Position numbers and translations under genes: made by a program
The notes under the pieces: generated by a model
What the model was told of the DNA's origin: nothing
What the model saw: the letters and a program-made list of their open reading frames with translations, nothing else
The model's database searches: none
Shown here: in pieces, positions 56,566 to 64,000 of the stretch
Numbering within the stretch: the first letter of the stretch is position 1
Layout of the letters: each line of letters starts with the position of its first letter
Assembly (NCBI GenBank): GCA_024610705.1
Contig: JANDEH010000012.1
Span: forward strand, 16,802,001 to 16,866,000
Length of the DNA: 64,000 nucleotides
From: Tetragnatha versicolor
Taxonomy: Eukaryota > Arthropoda > Arachnida > Araneae > Tetragnathidae
Reading direction: 5' to 3'

Positions 56566-56624
56566 TATAAAAGGGAGCGAGTAAGATCACATGAACACGA
56601 ACAGTGAACACATGTATCGTAAGT
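56566..56624 (+). promoter_or_regulatory. Candidate TATA promoter and mini first exon
   Basis: TATAAAAG at 56566-56573 in a locally GC-richer patch is followed 35 bp later by acagtga (initiator-like) and then ATG TAT C with a strong donor gtaagt at 56619. Arthropod cuticle-protein and other secreted-protein genes often have just such a first coding exon of a few codons. No second exon was recognised downstream in the window, so this is a candidate only. Confidence 0.3.
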
Positions 56625-56639
56625 TATCTTAAAAGACCG

Positions 56640-58400
56640 TCATTATTATTTTCTTACGTTCTGTATTTTTTTTATCAGGTAAAATATGGTTTCTTAGAGT
56701 GAGCATTTAATTTTCTAAGATAGAATCTTATTTTTTTGTCAATGAAGAAATGGCGATTGCTTTCAAAGTTATTACCAATGTGAGGTACAAATACTTCGGA
56801 ACAACTAGGATCACACACACATAATAATTTCATTGCAGTCAATTCAGGTGTTGAGTCGAGGACTTTTTAGAAAAGAAGAAAAGATCATTTAAAAGCTAAA
56901 AAATCCATCTGAAGGTGAAATGTAGCTCATGTAAAATCCTGAACAATAACAGTGCTATCTGTCATGGATTTTTTCAAAAAGGTTGAATTGTATGAGGATT
57001 ATACTTAAAGGGCGATGACATAAGGGAAGAATCGTCCAATTACGAAGGCAGTGGTGCAGTTTTTGTGATTTCTGTCGAGTTTTCTGGGTGCGGATGTACA
57101 AAAAACCGCTCAATGCAAAAATCAGTCAGCGAAAACCGTTCAATAAAAAACAAAATCTATTACATGTGTAAAGCTATGAGTTTTTTTGTTTTTTGTACGG
57201 TTTTTGTCTGAACGGTTTTTGCATTAAAGGGATTTTTGCGACACCCTGTGGGTGCGTACCACTACGGATAAAAGTACGCATCATTCAATTTTTAACTTTT
57301 TTTATAAAATTTTTAACAAAGTTTCGTTAAAGTCAAGACCTTTGATTTTTGAACGATGTTTTTGAGTAATTAAACTTACGTTCAGTAAATTTTTGAGGCT
57401 ATAGCTTTATCATTTTAGAAAATTAATCATTTTTGTGTGTATTCTTACCCTCCTTTTCCCTAGTTCTTTAATGCAAAACTTTCTATTAATGGGAGATAAA
57501 ATTTTTTTTAAATGAACTACTTCTTATGTTAGGGAAGATTTTTTTCGAATAAAAAGCGTTCTTTTAAATCCTTAAAAATAAAGAAAAGGATATGACAATG
57601 TTTTTAAATGTTTTTTTTAATATCCAATGTTTTTTTTCAGACTGAAAATTAAAGGGAGCCCAGAACATGGTGTTTTTTAATTGTTATGGCAATTTTAGAC
57701 GGTTTTTCAGTAAAAAGAGAAATTTATTCAAATATTTACACGAAACCTTGCGTTATTGAATTATTTATGTGTGAAGATATAGAAACCTAAAACTTAAATT
57801 TTAAGGGAAAACTTCTCATAGAGCTGTCTTGAGTTCAACGCTCTGTAACGAGTTGTGCACCCCACCAGATGGTTTTCTAGGATTTTTTAAAAACATTTTT
57901 CAATAGATTAAGAGTGAGGGTGGCACCATCCCGGGACCCTGATTGGTTTGAGCTCCCCCAGAAATTATTTTCAGCTGCGCCACCTGTTGGTGCTAACTAC
58001 TATGTGACAAAAAACAAGCTAATTTGATATCCTATAAGGTGGTTGCACTTTTCTGCACTAGGGTGCGTTAACATGTAAATACTATCACTTGTATATAGAT
58101 TAAATGTTTAAATAAATTAAATTGAAAGTAAAAGTGATCAAATGTCTGGAATCCACAACATATATATCTTTAAAGTTTGTTTCGTCAATTTTAACGGCTC
58201 TGACAGATATGACTGTATCTCTTGATAATTGACAACTTAGTGATATTTGAAGACACATCTGTCTACTACCCGTACCCCACATGAGATCAGCAATTAACTC
58301 GTATCTCTAACAACACAAAGTCTATAATAAAGTCTAGCAAATACAATTTATGGAAGGTGGGATAGTAGAACGGAAAGATAGGTAATATCTAAACAGAATA
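56640..58400. other. Non-coding stretch with repeat traces
   Basis: About 57055-57255 has ccgctcaatgcaaaaatc and gaacggtttttgcattaaag in inverted arrangement and the MITE-like end cgacaccctgtgg. About 57870-57990 is GC-richer with gcaccatcccgggaccc. No gene. Confidence 0.3.
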
Positions 58401-58424
58401 GAACCTGAATTGTCTATTAATAAT

Positions 58425-58535
58425 GCCCGAGCAATGTGATAAATTCAACGAAATTTATGAATGAAATTTATCACTAAGCCCGCTTCCACTCTGGGCATTA
58501 TTAATAATGCCCAGTTAATCAATTTGCCAGTAACA
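58425..58535. repeat. Palindromic repeat related to 3672-3830
   Basis: Contains the perfect palindrome gggcattattaataatgccc and a gcaatgtgataaatt to atttatcactaagccc inverted pair; similar elements lie in the yki intron at 3672-3830. Confidence 0.45.
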
Positions 58536-58941
58536 TATTGTTCCTTCATAGTTTTTAGCCGCATTCTTACACACAGCAAAAACGGTTGTACCATTGTGAA
58601 CCACGGATGATATTTATGATATTAATGATATTTAAGGGGGAAATTTTCGACGATTGATAAATTCTTAGAAAATAAGGGTGCGATTAGACAATGGAATTCG
58701 GTGACACTTGAATCCATCAAACTACGAATGACAAGGCCTATTTATAAAATAAAGGAGAAGATAAGATTCCATTTATTGACATTATCTAAAAGTAAATATT
58801 CTTATTGAGGACAAACACTGTTTGAAAATGAAAAATATTTAAACATCAATCATGTAAATAAGGATAGAATACCACACTTTGTATTCCATAGGGCAGCTTT
58901 AAGCAATAAGGGGATGTTGAAATATTACGCAAGCACCTTTA

Positions 58942-59147
58942 GGCTAAGCGCGCACTAGAGACTTTTGTCACGGCGACAGAGACAAAATTATCACCCTGGC
59001 TATTGCAAGAAGCTAGAGCGCGCGCATAGGCGACGAGACACTTGGCTCATTGCCAAGAATCTCACCATTGAAATACATAGCTCTCGAGTGACCTAGTGCT
59101 ATTTGCTATAGTCTCCGGCGACAGAAGTCTCTAGTGCACTCTTAGCC
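58942..59147. mobile_element. PIF/Harbinger-type MITE with TTA TSD
   Basis: Ends ggctaagcgcgcactagaga and ctctagtgcactcttagcc are inverted; TTA at 58939-58941 and 59148-59150. A 3-bp TTA duplication with GGC-type ends fits PIF/Harbinger. Confidence 0.65.
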
Positions 59148-59159
59148 TTAGAGGGGTTT

Positions 59160-62100
59160 CTGTTGGCTTTTTTGCTGACAAGTGGAAAAAAGTACAGACA
59201 AGTGGGCAAGTACGAAAGTCATTAAATTTATTATATTTTCTAAAATTACTTAAAAATTAGTTTTTTATCAATAAATTATGTATGTGTATTTCTTGTTTCA
59301 AACCGAGTAAATCTTCATTAAATTTTAGAAATTTTTAAAACTAGATTATTGATAGATTTGTACAAAAAAGTGGGGATGGTTCAGATAGTTGCCATAATAT
59401 GAGGAATAGGTTGGTTGGTTGGTGAAGTTTTATGGTGCAAGGACCATGTTTGGCCATTCCGCGCCAAAGCATATGAGGGATAATCGATTTGCTTATATCT
59501 TGCTAACATGGAGAAGGGGGTTAAAAATCACCATGCTTATAAAATACTTGAACAACCCCGCAAACAAAGGTTCTTTAAAAAGCTACATATGCGTTTTCAT
59601 CATTAATGGTAGGATATTTGATGAATTTTCAGAAAAAAAAACTGTTGTTTGCAATTATATAATTAATTTTTACTTTGATATAACTGCACTACATTCTAAT
59701 AAGAGATATCTTACTGATGTCAAGAGATAACTGAAAGTCATAGTTAACTTTCCAGTTTCTCTAGTTGAACAGATCCACTTAAGCAATAACCTTTAAATGA
59801 AATGGAAATATTTTGAAACTTAGAAACTGCTACTACTTGGACATGAAACTATGAGTAATTATGAGAATTTTACTTCCTGTGTGAACATGCATGTTTATGG
59901 CAATACTTGTTCATTACACAAGAGATAGTTGGATTTCTCATATTATTAGGCAAGTAAGTCCGTACTCGTGCAAACTCCTACCCTTTGCAAGCAAAACGTT
60001 ATCGGAAAGCAACTAAAGTATACTTAATTCAATAGTTTTTCATTAGTTTGTCATATACCAAAACATGGTTTTAAAGGTGTTGTTTTGTATCTTTTTAAAA
60101 TGCTAAATAGCACATGAATATAGTTTGTAATTAATAAATATATTAATGTAAAAAGTGCACTATTAAAAAGTAAATTTCCTCCTGGCAGGGAATAAAATTT
60201 AAGGCGATTACTCTTTAAGCCTGGCGAGGAAAAAATAACATAACAATTGTGAAATATCCTATCTTAAACTACCCGTTATCTTACTTGTTATTATGTATAA
60301 GAAAATTTCTTGAGCTTTAAAACTAACGAAACATATCTTCCGACATGTTTTTGCATATGTTGGGAATAAAACAAAAAAATTTTAAGTAAACGGGACGTTT
60401 TCCAATACAGTAGTTTTTCACTGTAATTATTACTTTATTCCACCGAAAATAACCAACTCTAGGTACAAAAGGAAATTATAAACTAATGAAGCGAAGATAA
60501 TTTAAATAGAAACCCATTTCTTAAGCATTAGAAACACAATAGTTCGGTATAGTATATGAAAATTAGCAAAAAATACTCGCTATATTTGAATAAATACAGG
60601 TTTCCTGAATTTAAATAAAATGTCATGCTTCAGCAATCTTTTAACAATATATTATTATCTATAGCTTGCCATTTTCTCGAAAAACGTTATATTTTATACT
60701 TCATACATTAATTCAATATAATCCAAACAATTTAAATACTTATAAAGAGTGAAGAGTCTGAATTTTACATAGAGATGCCATGTAATGACAACAGTTTTTC
60801 TTTATTATGTTCATACCAATTCCGTAGTTTTAATCCCAGTTTAATTAATTATTATTCTAAAATTATAGATATTTTTTATAATAATCTAAATTTGAAATGA
60901 ATATAAAAGGGAAATATATTACATCTCTTTTTTATCATCATCGTCTCAATCAGTCTTTGAATTTCACTGGGTCATCCCATTATATTCCCTCAAAGTGACT
61001 AATGGAATAACTGAGTAGTGAGTAAACATGTTTATGATTGAAAGGAATGATAAACATTGGGTTTGACGGGTTTCATAGGTTAAATCATGTAGTGTATGTA
61101 ACCATATAATACATTAAAATTATTTTTGTAATGAGGTAAATCCATAGCGCAACAAGATCCTTGGCCACAACAGTACAAGTGGTACAATCAGAAATTTAGC
61201 AAATACTGCACTTTTTGATGATGGTATTAACTTTGGTATCTTGATTATAGGGACCTCTGTTAGATGAGTTTTCGATCGGGAGCTAATCAAATTTTCTCAA
61301 GTTAAAATTGTCCACTTTTATAAAATTTGAATATTTACGGGGTAAATATCATAAATTAATAACCACGGTAATAACAGGATTAATTTAACAGTTTTAATTT
61401 TAACCTTATACCCGGCTGCCAGTGAGCTTGAAAAATTTCAAAAATTATTTAAAAATCAATGCGACTTAAAACTAAATAAAACTATCTTAAAATCCTTAAA
61501 AAGGATGTGTATATCAAAAACTTTGCTAAAAATGTTAAACGTTTAACTTTTATTTGAGCACTCGAACAAATTTCTTAATATTAAATTTAATAACATGCAA
61601 CCTATCTATAAGATATTTATCATAAGAGCGAGGTAGTAAGTGGGATTTTAGTGAGTGTTTTAAATACTACCGCTTAGCCTACAACCTACAATAAGTTGCT
61701 TACTTTGTACCAGTAAGATGGGAGTAGTAAAAACCCTTTTGGTGGAACCCCAATACTTCTCAGCGTCGCACTCCCGCCTTCTCACACAAAGGGCCGCACC
61801 CCTATCATAGAAAGGGGTCTTTATCATACCAGGGCCGCTGAGTTGCCCTACCTGGGAAAACCAGTTCTCATGAATGAACCTAGCTGTTGCCAAAGGTAGG
61901 AGAAACATTCTTGGGGGAAGATACTGCAATTTAGGAATAACTCCCCTGACTTTTCTCTCACTGTGGGTCAGTATTTTTACTTTCGAAACCGATTTTCAGG
62001 TTAAAGTAGAGAAACTCATCTCATTCTCTCACCTGATTAAACTAAATTAATGCCATTGTTGCTATTACATAGTTGTGGGCTGCATCTGACTAAATTTTCC

Positions 62101-62480
62101 AAAGTGAAAAAAGTATGCAAAACTTAATTTAATATTCATATACAAGAAATTATTTTACTCTGAAATATGTAAAGAACAAAAGAACTTTCATGTTGCTTGC
62201 AATTTTCATAAGAGAAATATTATATTTCTGAGGAAATCCTGCTTTTTTCAAAGCTAACATTGATGTTAAGGAAGTAAAAGTAATCTTGATAACGTTATTG
62301 AAGGTAATTAAATCTGTGAAAATAATTTCTTCTTTTAAATCATGTTATCTAATTTTTCCTCAAGTGATAATACATTTTAAATCATACATAAACTCATGAA
62401 CTTAAGAGAGTTCTTACTTATGGCAAGATAGATAAAAACGTTCTCTCTCTTCAAAATATGTATAGTACAAATAACTGCAT
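59160..62480. other. Gene-poor stretch
   Basis: Mostly AT-rich. About 59408-59490 has a ggttggttggttggt run followed by ttatggtgcaaggaccatg and ttggccattccgcgcc. About 61650-61960 is a GC-richer block with an 89-codon minus-strand ORF (61660-61929) of no recognised family, possibly a SINE. Nothing else supported. Confidence 0.35.
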
Positions 62481-62485
62481 AAGTA

Positions 62486-63945
62486 CAGGGTGGTTATAAA
62501 ATAACATACCTACTTTAAAATTCCCTACAGAGCAAACTACTTGGGGAAAAATCTGAAATTTTAAAGGAGGCATTTTGAAGGGATGGGGTTTTTCAAATAA
62601 AAAAATTAGTAAATTAATTAATTTAATTTTCTAAATTTTTGTCCTAGCTTTCGGACCGTAACCAGAAGTCTAAAAGGTAGATGTTTTAATGTTTATTCGA
62701 ACTATCAAATCAGACACTTAAGGGAAACAAAATTATTTATTCCTAAAAAATCACGCAATTTTGTTGAGCAAAGGGAATAGTTATAATTTCTTTTTCCTTA
62801 AGTGTCTGATATGCTAGTTTTAATAAACATTTTCCTTCTAGAATTCTGGCGACGCGACGGTCCGAAATCCAAGGTAAATCTTAATTAAATTAATTAATTT
62901 ACTAATTTTTTTGTTTAAAAAAATTCCCATTCCTTCAATATAGGGGAGACCGGGGATGGATGGGAAACTGGGTGGGATGGGACACCTTCAATAAATCTTA
63001 AAATTATAAATAAAATTAGTTTTTGAGTGTTCCACCAGGTAAAGCCACCATGGCTTCATACTTGTTGCTGTTTACTATTTTAGTTGTAAGCTCCTACAAG
63101 TTTCTGAATGAAAAAGATGGTTTCACTACAGCAAAAGTAACTAAGTATTACACTTTTCAAAGGGAATTTTCAATCTGATTCTTGGTTGCTTTCTTAATGG
63201 TTTATATTGTTTTCTAAATAGAATAATGTATTCTTTATGAATATATAGTTGAGTTAAGCCTAAAAGCTACAGTTCTTTTGAAAGAACCTATTTTTTTAAA
63301 ACTGCTGCTACCGGGGTGGGATGGGACACCATGAGGGGTGGGATGGGACATGCCCAATTCCTCTCAATACCTAAATACAAGCTATTGCATACAATTCTTT
63401 AGATACCATTGTTTTGAAACTGATTAGTATTGCAGTTGAAAACATATATTTTTAGATTAAAGAAGAATTTTAACTATTTTGTATTTTTCACTTATAAGTT
63501 AGATTTTTCGAAGTAAATATAGGGTAAAATAACTTATATTTTTGTAATAAATCTTTAAAACGTGTAAAATACTTCCATCTTTGTGGTTTTTAATCATATA
63601 TTTAAAAAGTAATCATAAATTTTTATTTAAAAAGATATGTCCCACCCCGGCCCGGGGTGGGATGGCACACTTTTAGAGGTTACTTTAATTGGTTCATAAA
63701 TCCTAAGTTTTGTTTGCTATCACTTTGGTTATATTTTTTAAACATGTTAAAATGTTCCAAGATATTAGTTTGAAAGTGTCAAATTTATACAATGAAAACT
63801 AAATTTTTTAAAAATTATTCTTGGAAAAAGTGTCCCATCCCTCCCCGGTCTCCCCTACCCCTTTTAAAATTTCAGATTTTTTCGACCTGTATAGTTTCCT
63901 CTGTAGAGAATTTTAAAGAAGGTATGTTATTTTATAACCACCCTG
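62486..63945. mobile_element. TA-flanked element, CAGGGTGGTTATAAAATAAC termini, with nested MITE
   Basis: Inverted ends cagggtggttataaaataac and gttattttataaccaccctg; TA at 62484-62485 and 63946-63947. Inner inverted segments around 62600-62930 (for example taagtgtctgat and atcagacactta). A second element is inserted at 62943-63855. No ORF. Confidence 0.8.
62943..63855. mobile_element. TA-flanked MITE, GGGGAGACCGGGG termini, nested
   Basis: Ends ggggagaccggggatgga and tccctccccggtctcccc are inverted; TA at 62941-62942 and 63856-63857. gggtgggatgggacac is repeated internally (about 62970, 63315, 63335, and variants near 63640). Non-coding. Confidence 0.8.
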
Positions 63946-64000
63946 TATAAGTCAAGATCAACTATAAAACACCTTATTCAAACACGCATGACCTACAGAG

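Noticed and set aside
59408..59490. ggttggttggttggt run with a 103-codon ORF
   Set aside because: Looks like the start of a dispersed repeat; the ORF has no family features and the second half is AT-rich.
61660..61929. 89-codon minus-strand ORF in a GC-richer block
   Set aside because: No splice signals in phase with the ABCC4-like gene and no known motif; it may be a SINE, but A/B boxes were not convincing.
1..64000. CRISPR arrays, tRNA and rRNA genes, bacterial operons
   Set aside because: None seen. Regularly spaced repeats are absent and the split genes show a eukaryotic genome. The only pol III-like signal is the degenerate SINE head near 43041.
52028..64000. N-terminal exon of the ABCC4-like gene
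   Set aside because: Several minus-strand ATG-led stretches (for example around 53180-53230) were examined; none combines an NP-type motif, a GT donor and the required phase.

Overview
The window is animal nuclear DNA, most likely from a TE-rich, AT-rich arthropod (probably a non-dipteran insect). It has split genes with GT-AG introns, two clearly conserved metazoan genes, and many insect-type palindromic MITEs. Nothing visible allows naming a species.

Left part (about 2.08-10 kb, + strand): the last five coding exons and the 3' UTR of a yorkie/YAP1 orthologue, the Hippo-pathway coactivator. The five exons join without a phase conflict. They encode the coiled coil, a LATS-type HxRxxS site beside a phosphodegron-like DSG motif, the acidic activation domain and a C-terminal PDZ-binding LTWL. 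The WW-domain exons must lie upstream of the window.

Middle (about 10.6-21.9 kb): a transposon-filled gap between two convergent genes. It holds a decayed non-LTR retrotransposon (ORF1 tail, endonuclease, YADD reverse transcriptase, 3' UTR hairpin, 13.99-20.6 kb) split by about 3.4 kb of nested palindromic DNA elements, a hAT-type element with an 8-bp target duplication, and a fragment of a second LINE.

Right part (22.0-52.0 kb, - strand): a nearly complete ABCC4/MRP4-class ABC exporter. I could place 26 coding exon positions (about 1390 residues), all with compatible phases, giving TMD1-NBD1-TMD2-NBD2 and a PDZ-type C-terminus (MTYL). Only about 20-30 N-terminal residues are missing. One position has two alternative exons (29777-29856 and 27166-27245). 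Both are 80 bp, with the same phases and homologous but different sequence, so only one can be used per mRNA without a frameshift.

Two palindromic insertions in this gene's introns (about 28.93-29.28 kb and 37.25-37.52 kb), each flanked by a 13-14 bp target duplication, carry complete hammerhead ribozymes in both arms, on opposite strands. They look like short non-autonomous Penelope-like/retrozyme-type elements. Stem II shows compensatory base changes between the copies.

The last 12 kb (52.03-64.0 kb) has no gene I can support. It holds MITEs of several classes, an orphan 62-codon exon-like ORF and a TATA promoter with a possible mini first exon.
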